From: JAGWAJ01 sp026707615
GTDB taxonomy: Bacteria > Acidobacteriota > Vicinamibacteria > Vicinamibacterales > UBA8438
NCBI GenBank assembly: GCA_965207595.1
Contig: CBDBMW010000013.1
Location: 1,984,001 to 2,048,000 of the forward strand
Reading direction: 5' to 3'
DNA length: 64,000 bases
In this document: piece after piece, positions 44,583 through 53,751 of the stretch
How positions within the stretch are numbered: position 1 is the first letter of the stretch
Layout of the letters: each line of letters starts with the position of its first letter
Notes under the pieces: model-generated
Seen by the model: the letters and a program-made list of their open reading frames with translations, nothing else
Told to the model about the DNA's origin: nothing
The model's database searches: none
Program-made: the position numbers and the translations under genes

Positions 44583-45440
44583 TCAACGCTCCAGCACGTA
44601 CTCGCGCCGCTCCACCGTCAGCACCGCCGCGCCCAGCGTCACGGCCCAGATGACCGCCAGGGCCAGCAGGCAGACCCACGCCGCGGGGGCCGGGTCGAAC
44701 GTCTGGAGAGCGGAACGCAGCAGGGTCATCGGCTCGTCCTGCGGCGCCGCGTGCGGCACGAGCCCCTGCAGGTAGTAGGCGACGCTCAGGTTCTTCATGT
44801 ACCCCGGCACGAGGACCACCACCGGTTCCCAGCCGAAGATGAAGAGCAGCCCGCTCAGGAGCGGCCGCCGCAGGCGCGCTCCCACGAAGGCGAAGGCGGC
44901 GCCGTAGACGGCGAGGCCGACTCCGATCAGCCCGAGGTCGACGACGAGGGATGGGAAGCCCGCCCCGACGCTGCCGCCGAACAGAGGTACCACCGAGAAG
45001 TAGACGACCACCACCGACGGCAGGACGACGACCGACGTGCAGACCAGGTATGCCAGGTACTTGCCGACGAGAATCGCCCCGCGCGGGATGGGCCGGGTGA
45101 AGAGGTACGTGAGCGTCCCGTCCTCGACCTCGTCGGCGATGAGCGACGTGCCGTAGAACACGCCGAGCACGGGCACCGTGAAGCGCAGGTAGAAGGCCCA
45201 GATCATGAGGCCGAAGATGTCCGGTCCGCCCAGCGCGAAGGACGGCCCGGGGCTGCCGGTGAGGCGCACCGCGGCGGACGTCGCGGCGAGCCGCAGCGCC
45301 ACCGCGATGACCATGGGGCCGCCGGCGACCACGGCCATGAACACCGTCCGCCGGGACCAGAGCATCTCGCCGAGGCTCAGGTCGAAGACGCGGACCGCCG
45401 CGCGTCCGAAGGAGAGCACGGCCGGCGATGGGGCGGTCAA
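44583..45440 (-). CDS. ABC transporter permease (ABC-2 type)
   Basis: 285 residues from TTG 45440; the TTG overlaps the stop of the upstream ATPase as TTGA, so translation is coupled. About six hydrophobic segments. The motif SLIADEVEDGTLTYLFTRPIPRG is typical of ABC-2 type permeases. Together with the adjacent ATPase and second permease it forms an export or membrane-remodelling ABC system. Last gene of the eight-gene operon. Substrate unknown. Confidence 0.8.
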   Translation of the reverse strand: MTAPSPAVLSFGRAAVRVFDLSLGEMLWSRRTVFMAVVAGGPMVIAVALRLAATSAAVRLTGSPGPSFALGGPDIFGLMIWAFYLRFTVPVLGVFYGTSLIADEVEDGTLTYLFTRPIPRGAILVGKYLAYLVCTSVVVLPSVVVVYFSVVPLFGGSVGAGFPSLVVDLGLIGVGLAVYGAAFAFVGARLRRPLLSGLLFIFGWEPVVVLVPGYMKNLSVAYYLQGLVPHAAPQDEPMTLLRSALQTFDPAPAAWVCLLALAVIWAVTLGAAVLTVERREYVLER

Positions 45441-46360
45441 GACTTCACCAGGTAGGAGAAGACGGCCTGGAGGCTGTCGTCCGGCGACGTCACCTCGTCG
45501 ACCGCGATCTCGCCCTCCGCCGCGAGCGCCGTCAGCGCCGAGTAGAAGTCGTCGGGCCGGCCGGTGTCGACCACGATGCGATCCTCCTCGAAGCTCAGTC
45601 CGATCACGTCGGGCAGATCCAGGAGGCGGCGGGCGAGGACGCGGGGAACGGGGGTCCTGATCCGCACCTTGTGCGGGTGCTCGTCGATCAGATCGCGAAT
45701 CTGGTGGACGTCGCCCTCCGCCAGGATGCGCCCATGGTCGATCAGCAGGATGCTCCGGGTCATCAGCTCGATCTCGTGCAGGATGTGGCTGGACACGATG
45801 ATGCTCTTGCCGGCGCGCGCCCAGGCCTTGATGAGGTTGATGGTCCGTCGCCGGCCGAGCGGATCGAGGCCGGCGAGCGGCTCGTCGAGGACGAGCAGGC
45901 GCGGATCGTGCGCGATCGCCTGGGCCAGCTTGACGCGCTGGCGCATGCCCTTGCTGTAGGCGCCGATCTTCTTGTCGGCGGCGTCGGCGAGGTCGACGGC
46001 CTCGAGGGCCTTCCGGGCCGCCGCGGCCGCCGCAGCGTTGTCGAAGCCGTGCAGGCGCGTGAGGGCGGAGACCCACTCCAGCCCCGTCATCCGCTCGTAG
46101 AAGGCGTCCTGGTCCGGACAGTAGCCGATGGCCGCGTAGGCGGACGGGTTGCCCCAGATGGGTGCCCCCAGCACCGCGACGCGCCCCTGGTTGGGCCGCA
46201 ACTGGCCGGTCATGACCTTCATGAGGGTCGACTTGCCGGCCCCGTTCGGTCCGAGGAGGCCCGTGATGCCGGGCGGTACGGAGGCGGTGACGTCGTTGAG
46301 GCCGATCACCTGCCCGTACCACTTCGACAGCCCCTCGACGGCGACCACCGGCGGGGTCAC
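45437..46360 (-). CDS. ABC transporter ATP-binding protein
   Basis: 307 residues from GTG 46360, overlapping the upstream permease stop as GTGA. Walker A GPNGAGKST, signature YSKGMRQRVKLAQAI (S-K-G-M-R variant common in ABC-2 ATPases), Walker B LLVLDEPLAGLD and H-loop SSHILHEIE. A C-terminal domain of about 80 residues after the ATPase core resembles the regulatory tails of ABC-2 systems. It energises the two flanking permeases. Confidence 0.88.
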   Translation of the reverse strand: MTPPVVAVEGLSKWYGQVIGLNDVTASVPPGITGLLGPNGAGKSTLMKVMTGQLRPNQGRVAVLGAPIWGNPSAYAAIGYCPDQDAFYERMTGLEWVSALTRLHGFDNAAAAAAARKALEAVDLADAADKKIGAYSKGMRQRVKLAQAIAHDPRLLVLDEPLAGLDPLGRRRTINLIKAWARAGKSIIVSSHILHEIELMTRSILLIDHGRILAEGDVHQIRDLIDEHPHKVRIRTPVPRVLARRLLDLPDVIGLSFEEDRIVVDTGRPDDFYSALTALAAEGEIAVDEVTSPDDSLQAVFSYLVKS

Positions 46361-47196
46361 GTCACCACCTCCACGCCGCGGACTCTCCAGCGCAACACCG
46401 CGAGCGAGACGCCGATGAGGGACACGACGATCAGCAGCGAGATGCCCCACGGGGTGTCGTGCCGCGGAGCGACGCCAAAGACGACGTCCCCTACCTGGGC
46501 CAGGTTGGCGCTGAACGAGATCCAGGACGCGGCGCTCGAACCGGTGACGCCGCGCACGGTCTGGAAAATCGCCGTCGAGAACAGAATCGCGCCCGCGTAG
46601 AGCATGCCCGCGAAGCGTGCGCTCGTCGACAGCGACGACAGCGCGAGCATCGCGAAGGTCGCCGCCAGCACCTCCAGCAGCGCGAAGACCGTCATCGCCG
46701 GGACGAGAAAGACGTTCTCGCGGACGAACTCGAGGCTGCCGGCGAACATCGTCTGCAGGACCAGCAGCAGCATCGCGGGCGCCCAGGTCACGAGCAGCAG
46801 GAAGACCACGAGCACGCCCGCCTTGCCGGCGACGTACTCGGCCCGCGTCAACGGCTTCGCCAGGTAGATCTGCAGCGCGTTGGCCCTGCGGTCGTTGGCG
46901 ATGAGCCCTGCTCCCGCGTAGACGGTGACGACGAAGACGAAGAAACCCTGCTGATCGAAGAAATCGCGGAAGGTCTGCGCGGAGGGCGCGATCAGCTCCA
47001 TCGACGGGAAGTTCGCGGACAGGTAGAACACCACCGCCCGGACGACGAACTGCGACCAGGCGAACAACAGGACGAGGAGGAAGAGGCGCCTCGACAGCAG
47101 CGCCCGAATGCCGCTCCAGGCGATCACGCTCCACGCGGCACCCGGCTCGGTGCGCGGCCCGGCGTAGCGGCGGTAGCTCTGGTCGTGAATCCCCAT
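46357..47196 (-). CDS. ABC transporter permease (ABC-2 type)
   Basis: 279 residues from ATG 47196. Six or so membrane spans, with ANDRRANALQIYLAKPLTRAEYV near residues 100-125, the usual ABC-2 permease block. It pairs with the following ATPase through a GTGA overlap and with the permease after it; 54 bases separate it from the other ATPase upstream. Confidence 0.8.
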   Translation of the reverse strand: MGIHDQSYRRYAGPRTEPGAAWSVIAWSGIRALLSRRLFLLVLLFAWSQFVVRAVVFYLSANFPSMELIAPSAQTFRDFFDQQGFFVFVVTVYAGAGLIANDRRANALQIYLAKPLTRAEYVAGKAGVLVVFLLLVTWAPAMLLLVLQTMFAGSLEFVRENVFLVPAMTVFALLEVLAATFAMLALSSLSTSARFAGMLYAGAILFSTAIFQTVRGVTGSSAASWISFSANLAQVGDVVFGVAPRHDTPWGISLLIVVSLIGVSLAVLRWRVRGVEVVT

Positions 47197-47250
47197 GATC
47201 GCAGCGTCAGCCGACCGGGGGCGGCCAGGCAGCCGGTCTCGCGGCCGGCG

Positions 47251-48197
<947 letters not shown>

Positions 48198-48201
<4 letters not shown>

Positions 48202-48767
48202 AGGCTTCCCCGGAGCCCGAGCTCCTCCGCGCTGCCCCGCAGGAAGCGAATCACGTTGGCGATGTGGTCGTCGAGGGGCAGGCCGAGCTCCTCCGCTCCG
48301 CGGCGCAGATCCTCGCGGCTGACGGCGCGCGCGAAGGCCTTGTCCTTCATCCGCTTCCGGACGGACCGGACCTCGAGATCGAGGACGCTGCGCGTCGGCC
48401 GGATCAGCGATGCCGCGGTGATGAACCCGGCCAGCTCGTCGCAGGCGAACAGCGTGTGCTCGAGCCGCGACTTCCGCGGGACGCCGCTGTAGTCCGCATG
48501 CGACAGGATGGCGCGCCGCAGGTACTCGGGATAGCCGCGCGCCGCGAGGATCTCGCTGCCGCGGAACGGGTGGTCGGCCGCGTCGGGCCACCGCTCGTAG
48601 TCGAAGTCGTGGAGCAAGCCCACGATGCCCCAGGCCTCGACATCCTCGCCGAACATCTCCGCGTATCCGCGCACGGCCGCCTCGACGGCCAGCGCGTGCT
48701 TCAGGAGGCTCTCGCCCTTCGTGTGCTCCGTCAGCAGCGCCCAGGCGTCCTCGCGCCCCGGCGTCAT
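48198..48767 (-). CDS. HD-domain phosphohydrolase-like protein
   Basis: 189 residues from ATG 48767 with GGAGG three bases upstream. Metal ligands of the HD fold are in SLLKHALAVE (first His) and VGLLHDFDYERW (HD pair), with FRGSEIL and ILSHADYSG supplying later residues. It resembles the HDIG-type hydrolases annotated as hydrolases of unknown substrate. It overlaps the symporter gene by four bases and the following ATPase by four bases. Confidence 0.83.
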
Positions 48768-50110
48768 GCGCCTCCCCCCGCGCCGCCGGCCGCTCCCGCC
48801 GGCTCGCCCGGCGGGGCGGGGCGCTCCCCCGCCGTGATCGCCGCCGCGACCGCGGCGTCGCCCGTGACGTTCGTGGCCGTGCGGCACATGTCGAGCAGCC
48901 GATCGACCCCGAGGATGAGGGCCAGGCCTTCGCTCGGCACCCCGATCGCCTCGAGCACGATGATCAGCATCACGAGTCCCGCGCTCGGAACGGCGGCCGT
49001 CCCGATGGACGCCAGCAGCGCCGTGAAGACGATGGTCGCCTGGGCGGCGAAATCGAGGGGGATGCCGAGCGTCTGGGCGATGAAGACCGCGGCAACCGCC
49101 ATGTAGACGGCCGTCCCGTCCATGTTGATGGTCGCCCCGAGCGGGAGGACGAACGAGGCCACCTCCTCCGACACGCCGAGGTTCCGCTCGGCGGCCCGCA
49201 TCGTCACCGGGAGCGTGGCCGCGCTCGACGACGTCGAGAACGCGACGAGCTGCGCCTGGGAGACGCCCCGGAAGAACGTCACCGGCCCGATCCGCGTGAA
49301 GAGCGCGAGCAGGGTCGGATAGGTGACGCCCGCGTGGATCAGCAGCCCGGCGAGCACGGTGACGCTGTACAGGCCGAGCGCGCCGATGATCTGCGCGACG
49401 TTGGCTGGATCGTCGCCCGAGACGGTCGTGATCGTGCCGGCGATGAGCGCGAAGACGCCGACCGGAGCGACCACCAGGATCATCTCGACGATCTTGATGA
49501 TCGTCGCGTTGAGGCTGGAGAACAGATCGAGGAGGGGTTGGGCTTGCGCCCGCGGCAGGCGCAGCAGGGCGACCCCGAGCAGGAAGGCCAGGAAGACGAC
49601 GCTCAGCATCTCGCGGTTCCGCGTCGCCGCGAAGAGGGCGTTCTCGGGCACCATGTCGACCAGAGGCTGGAGCGGGCTCCGCTCCGCCACCTCGGCGGCC
49701 GTCTCCTGCCGCGCCTCCACGTCGCTCTGGTACTGCTCCTGCAAGCGGAGCCGCACGTCCTCCGGAATCGAGGCGCCCGGCTGAATCGTGTTCACGAGCG
49801 CGAGCCCGATGACGAGCGCCACGAACGTCGTCGCGAGATAGATGGCGATGGTCCGGCTCCCGATGCGCGAGAGCCGGCGGAGATCGGCGAGCGATGCGAC
49901 TCCCGTGATCAGCGACCCGAGCACCAGCGGCACCGCGATGAGGAGCAGCAGGCGCAGGAATATCGTGCCGAAGGGCGTGATCCAGTCGGCCGTGAACTCC
50001 GACCAGCCGGCGAGCGCGGCCACCACGCCGTAGACCAGGCCGACCACGAGGGCGGCCAGGATTCGCCAGTGCGTCCGCCGGTACCAGGGCGCCGGGGCCG
50101 GATCCGTCAT
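48764..50110 (-). CDS. Dicarboxylate/amino acid:cation symporter (DAACS family)
   Basis: 448 residues from ATG 50110. Hallmarks are SSSAATLPVTM (serine-rich re-entrant loop HP1), LPLGATINMDGTAVYMAVAAVF (the NMDGT sodium/substrate motif in TM7) and DRLLDMCRTATNVTGD in TM8 (binding Asp and Asn). The family takes up glutamate, aspartate or C4-dicarboxylates with Na+ or H+. A hydrophilic loop of about 40 residues follows TM3. It starts 12 bases after tsaD. Confidence 0.92.
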   Translation of the reverse strand: MTDPAPAPWYRRTHWRILAALVVGLVYGVVAALAGWSEFTADWITPFGTIFLRLLLLIAVPLVLGSLITGVASLADLRRLSRIGSRTIAIYLATTFVALVIGLALVNTIQPGASIPEDVRLRLQEQYQSDVEARQETAAEVAERSPLQPLVDMVPENALFAATRNREMLSVVFLAFLLGVALLRLPRAQAQPLLDLFSSLNATIIKIVEMILVVAPVGVFALIAGTITTVSGDDPANVAQIIGALGLYSVTVLAGLLIHAGVTYPTLLALFTRIGPVTFFRGVSQAQLVAFSTSSSAATLPVTMRAAERNLGVSEEVASFVLPLGATINMDGTAVYMAVAAVFIAQTLGIPLDFAAQATIVFTALLASIGTAAVPSAGLVMLIIVLEAIGVPSEGLALILGVDRLLDMCRTATNVTGDAAVAAAITAGERPAPPGEPAGAAGGAGGGA

Positions 50111-50122
50111 GTCGATGCTCCG

Positions 50123-51232
50123 TCAGAACTCCAGCGAGGCGCGGGCGTTCAGGTCGAGCGGCGCCCTCACGCCGGCCCGCAGCAGCCGCAGACCGGCGGC
50201 GCCGATCATCGCCGCGTTGTCGGTCGCCAGGGCCAGGGTCGGCAGCGCCAGCGGCAAACCCGCCGCGGCGGCCTGCGCGGCGGCGTCCGCCCGGAGGCGC
50301 GAGTTCGCCGACACCCCCCCCGCGATCCCGATGGAGCGCGCGCTCGAGGCGCGGGCCGCCGTGAGGACCCGGTCGAGCAGGGCGCGCACCACCGCGCGCT
50401 GGAAGCTGGCGCAGATGTCGGCCACCTCGGCGTCGGGCAGATCGCCGTCTCCGCGGGCCGCCCGCCGCTTCTCCACGTGCCGCTTGACCGCGGTCTTCAG
50501 TCCGCTGAAGCTGAACTCCATCCGGCGCGCGCGCCGCTCGGCGGCGATGCCGACGGGCGCCGCGGACGCGCTCGCGGTCCGGTCCGCATGGGTCATCCGG
50601 GCGACCGGGAAGTCGATGGCCGCGTCGTCGCCGGCGCGGGCGACGCGATCGATGACCGGCCCGCCGGGATAGCTGAGCCCCAGCAGGGCCGCCACCTTGT
50701 CGAAGGCCTCCCCCGCCGCGTCGTCCCGCGTCCGCCCGATCAGCCGGCAGTCGCGTCGCGGATGCCCCTCGCCGGTCACCTCGTACAGGTTGGTGTGTCC
50801 ACCCGACACCACCAGCACGACGGCGGGCAGGGGCAGGCGGCCGTTGTCGACGACCAGGGACTCGATGTGGCCGGCGAGGTGGTGCACCGGAACGAGCGGG
50901 AGGTCGAGCGCTGCGGCGAGCCCCTTGGCGAACGCGACCCCGACGAGGAGCGAGCCCACGAGGCCGGGGCCCTGCGTGACGGCGACGGCATCGAGCTCGG
51001 ACCACGAGGCGCGGCCGTCGTCGAGGGCTCGCTCGACGACGCCGCAGATGTCGCGGACGTGCTGGCGGGAGGCGAGCTCGGGGACGACGCCGCCCCATTC
51101 GCGGTGGATCTCGGCCTGCGAGGCGACCGTGTTCGACCGGACGCGCCACGGGCGCTCCGGGTCGCCGGTCTCCGACACGACGGCGGCCGCCGTCTCGTCG
51201 CAGGAGGTCTCGATGGCCAGCACCGTCGCCAT
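50123..51232 (-). CDS. tsaD: tRNA N6-threonylcarbamoyladenosine synthase subunit TsaD
   Basis: 369 residues from ATG 51232, overlapping the mtnA stop (TGATG). ASKHA fold with ETSCDETAAAVV, the metal-binding VHHLAGHIES (HxxxH), VVSGGHTNLY, GEAFDKVAALLGL and IAGGVSANSRLR. It transfers the threonylcarbamoyl group to A37 of ANN-decoding tRNAs with TsaB, TsaC and TsaE, which are elsewhere. The chain is slightly longer than the E. coli protein through insertions around residues 228-265. Confidence 0.96.
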   Translation of the reverse strand: MATVLAIETSCDETAAAVVSETGDPERPWRVRSNTVASQAEIHREWGGVVPELASRQHVRDICGVVERALDDGRASWSELDAVAVTQGPGLVGSLLVGVAFAKGLAAALDLPLVPVHHLAGHIESLVVDNGRLPLPAVVLVVSGGHTNLYEVTGEGHPRRDCRLIGRTRDDAAGEAFDKVAALLGLSYPGGPVIDRVARAGDDAAIDFPVARMTHADRTASASAAPVGIAAERRARRMEFSFSGLKTAVKRHVEKRRAARGDGDLPDAEVADICASFQRAVVRALLDRVLTAARASSARSIGIAGGVSANSRLRADAAAQAAAAGLPLALPTLALATDNAAMIGAAGLRLLRAGVRAPLDLNARASLEF

Positions 51233-52284
51233 CAGTGCCCGCCGCCCGTGCAGATCGCGCGCAGGTTGTCGCCGTAGGGCGGCCGACAGATCCCGCGCTC
51301 GGTGATGATGCCGGTCACGAGGTCGTGCGGCGTCACGTCGAAGGCGGGGTTCCAGACGCCGGCTCCGGCGGGCGCCACGCGCGACGAGCCCAGGTGGGTC
51401 ACCTCGCGCCCGTTCCGCTCCTCGATCGGAATCCCCCCCCCGTCCGGCGTGTCGAGGTCGATGGTCGACGTCGGTGCGGCGACGTAGAACGGAACCTCGT
51501 GCCGGTCGGCGAGCACCGCCACCGGGTAGGTGCCGACCTTGTTGGCGACGTCGCCGTTGGCGGCCACGCGATCCGCGCCCACGATGACGACGTCCACGGT
51601 GCCGGCCCGCAGCAGGGAACCGGCCATGCCGTCGGCGATGACGGTGGTCTCGATGCCGTCGTTGAGCAGCTCCCACGCCGTGAGGCGGGCGCCCTGGAGG
51701 AACGGACGCGTCTCGTCGGCGTAGACCGCGATGCGCTTGCCGTGCGCGACCGCGGCCCGCACGACGCCGAGGGCGGTGCCGTAGCCGCCGGTGGCGAGGG
51801 CTCCGGCATTGCAGTGGGTGAGCACCCGCCCCTGCTCCGGGAGCACGGCGGCGCCGTGGTCGCCGAGCGCGCGGCAGGTCGCCACGTCCTCGTCGTGGAT
51901 GCGTTTCGCCTCCGCCACGAGCCGCTCGCCGATCTCGTCCCGCGACCACCCGGACCGCGCCGCTTCCGAGAAGACGCGCTTCATGCGGTCGATGGCCCAG
52001 AAGAGGTTGACGGCGGTCGGCCGGGTCTCGGCCAGCCGGTCGCACAGCCGGTAGAACTCGCGGGCCAGCGTGCTCGTGCCCTGGGCGCGAGCCCTGGTCA
52101 CGCCGAGCGCAAGGCCCATCGCGGCCGCGACACCGATGGCGGGGGCGCCCCGGATCACCATCCGCTCGATGGCGCGCGCGACGTCGAGGGCGGTGCGGCA
52201 CTCGACGTACAACTCCCGGCCGGGGAGCTTGCGCTGGTCGATCATCACGACGTGATCGTCCCGCCACTCTACGGTCGGCAGCAT
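51232..52284 (-). CDS. mtnA: Methylthioribose-1-phosphate isomerase
   Basis: 350 residues from ATG 52284, six bases after a TATGAT box. eIF2B-like fold with RGAPAIGVAAAMG near the N-terminus, LTHCNAGALATGGYGTAL (catalytic Cys region), the catalytic Asp in VGADRVAANGDVANKVGTY and FYVAAPTSTID. It isomerises 5-methylthioribose-1-phosphate to the ribulose form in methionine salvage. First gene of the eight-gene operon ending at 44583; no other mtn genes are present. Confidence 0.95.
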   Translation of the reverse strand: MLPTVEWRDDHVVMIDQRKLPGRELYVECRTALDVARAIERMVIRGAPAIGVAAAMGLALGVTRARAQGTSTLAREFYRLCDRLAETRPTAVNLFWAIDRMKRVFSEAARSGWSRDEIGERLVAEAKRIHDEDVATCRALGDHGAAVLPEQGRVLTHCNAGALATGGYGTALGVVRAAVAHGKRIAVYADETRPFLQGARLTAWELLNDGIETTVIADGMAGSLLRAGTVDVVIVGADRVAANGDVANKVGTYPVAVLADRHEVPFYVAAPTSTIDLDTPDGGGIPIEERNGREVTHLGSSRVAPAGAGVWNPAFDVTPHDLVTGIITERGICRPPYGDNLRAICTGGGH

Positions 52285-52290
52285 CGGTCA

Positions 52291-52296
52291 ATCATA
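52291..52296 (-). promoter_or_regulatory. -10 box (TATGAT) of the mtnA-tsaD operon
   Basis: TATGAT on the minus strand ends six bases before ATG 52284, with no Shine-Dalgarno; leaderless layout. Confidence 0.55.
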
Positions 52297-52349
52297 CAGG
52301 GCGGGGATCGCCGGCCCCGGGACCGGGCGCGGCGGGGAGGCGCCGGGCG

Positions 52350-53699
52350 TCAGATGAGCAATGCGGCGATCGACGCGTTGACGAGCGTCGCCGCGAATCC
52401 GGCGAGCAGGGCGCGCGACCCCAGGCGGGCGAGGTCGCCGCGGCGCTCGGGTGCCATGCCTCCGATGCCGCCCAGCAGGATGCCGATTGATCCGAGATTG
52501 GCGAAGCCGGTGAGCGCGTAGGTGGACAGGACGTGCGCCCGCTCGCTGACGACCCCCTGGTACTCGCCGGTCAGCTTCAGGTAGGCGACGAATTCCGTGG
52601 CGACCAGCTTCGTGCCGAGGAGATCCGCCACGATCGGGACGTCCGCCGCCGGCACGCCCACGAGAGCCGCGACCGGGGCGAACACGACGGCGAAGATGCC
52701 GGCCAGCGACAGCCCCGGGCGCAGCAGGCCGAGACCGTGGTCGACCATCGCGACGAGAGCGAGGAAGGCGATGAGCACGGCCGCGACGTTCATGGCCAGC
52801 CGCATGCCGTCGGCGGCCCCTCCCGCCGCGGCGTCGATCACGTTGACGTGCGAGCGCTCGACGTCCACCCGGGCGCCGCCGGCGGTGGCCGGCGTCTCGG
52901 TCTCCGGGAGCAGGATCTTGGCGAGGTAGAGGCCGCACGGTGCAGCCATCACCCCCGTCGTCAGCATCGCCACCGGGTCGGCGCCGAGGTTGACGTAGAC
53001 GACGAACATGCTCCCCGCGATGGTGGCCAGCCCCCCGGTCATCAACGCCAGCAGCTCCGATCGGGTCATGGCCGGGATGTAGGGACGCACGATGATCGGG
53101 GCCTCGGTCTGGCCCATGAACACGTTGGCGGCAGCGGCCAGCGTCTCGGCGCCGCTCGTGCCCATCAGCGGCATCATGACGCGCGCCATCAGGCGCACTC
53201 CGAGCTGCAGCAGGCCCAGGTGATAGAGGACGGTGAAGACGGCGGAGGCGAAGATGATGACGGGCAGGGTCGAGAATGCGAGGACGAGCCCGTTGGGAAA
53301 CACCTCGCCCATCGCCGCCGGGTCCGCGAGCACGCCGAAGACGAACGTCGAGCCGGCGTTCGTGAAGTCCAGGAAGCGCGTCGCCACCGCGGCGACCGCG
53401 GAGAAGAGCTCGTAGCCCGGCCGCACGCCGCCGAACGAGACGTTCAGGATCAGCAGGGCCAGCGCGAGCTGCAGGCCGAATCCCCAGGCTACCGTCCGCC
53501 AGCGTATCGCCCGCACGTTCGACGAGCAGGCCACGACCACCAGCAGGAAGGCCACGATCCCCATCGCGGCGCGCAGGCGGCCCGGCAGCGTCTCGCGGAA
53601 GGCGTACGCCGCGGCCGCCAGCGCCAGAGCGGTGAGGCCGGCCGCGCTCCGCACGCGCCATGCATCCGTCACCGGTGGTCCCGCATTCCGGCGGAGCAT
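52350..53699 (-). CDS. Concentrative nucleoside transporter (CNT/NupC family)
   Basis: 449 residues from ATG 53699 (GTG 53672 is an alternative). Multiple membrane spans carry the family motifs GQTEAPIIVRPYIPAMTRSEL (HP1 region), FGGVRPGYELF near the N-terminal half, and YALTGFANLGSIGILLGG (GFANLGS). It imports nucleosides with H+ or Na+. The C-terminal gene end is 65 bases from mtnA on the same strand. Divergent from the M14 peptidase. Confidence 0.9.
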   Translation of the reverse strand: MLRRNAGPPVTDAWRVRSAAGLTALALAAAAYAFRETLPGRLRAAMGIVAFLLVVVACSSNVRAIRWRTVAWGFGLQLALALLILNVSFGGVRPGYELFSAVAAVATRFLDFTNAGSTFVFGVLADPAAMGEVFPNGLVLAFSTLPVIIFASAVFTVLYHLGLLQLGVRLMARVMMPLMGTSGAETLAAAANVFMGQTEAPIIVRPYIPAMTRSELLALMTGGLATIAGSMFVVYVNLGADPVAMLTTGVMAAPCGLYLAKILLPETETPATAGGARVDVERSHVNVIDAAAGGAADGMRLAMNVAAVLIAFLALVAMVDHGLGLLRPGLSLAGIFAVVFAPVAALVGVPAADVPIVADLLGTKLVATEFVAYLKLTGEYQGVVSERAHVLSTYALTGFANLGSIGILLGGIGGMAPERRGDLARLGSRALLAGFAATLVNASIAALLI

Positions 53700-53751
53700 A
53701 CTCCACTCCCGCGGCGGGCGCGGTGCACGGGCGCGCAACGCGGCGTCGAGT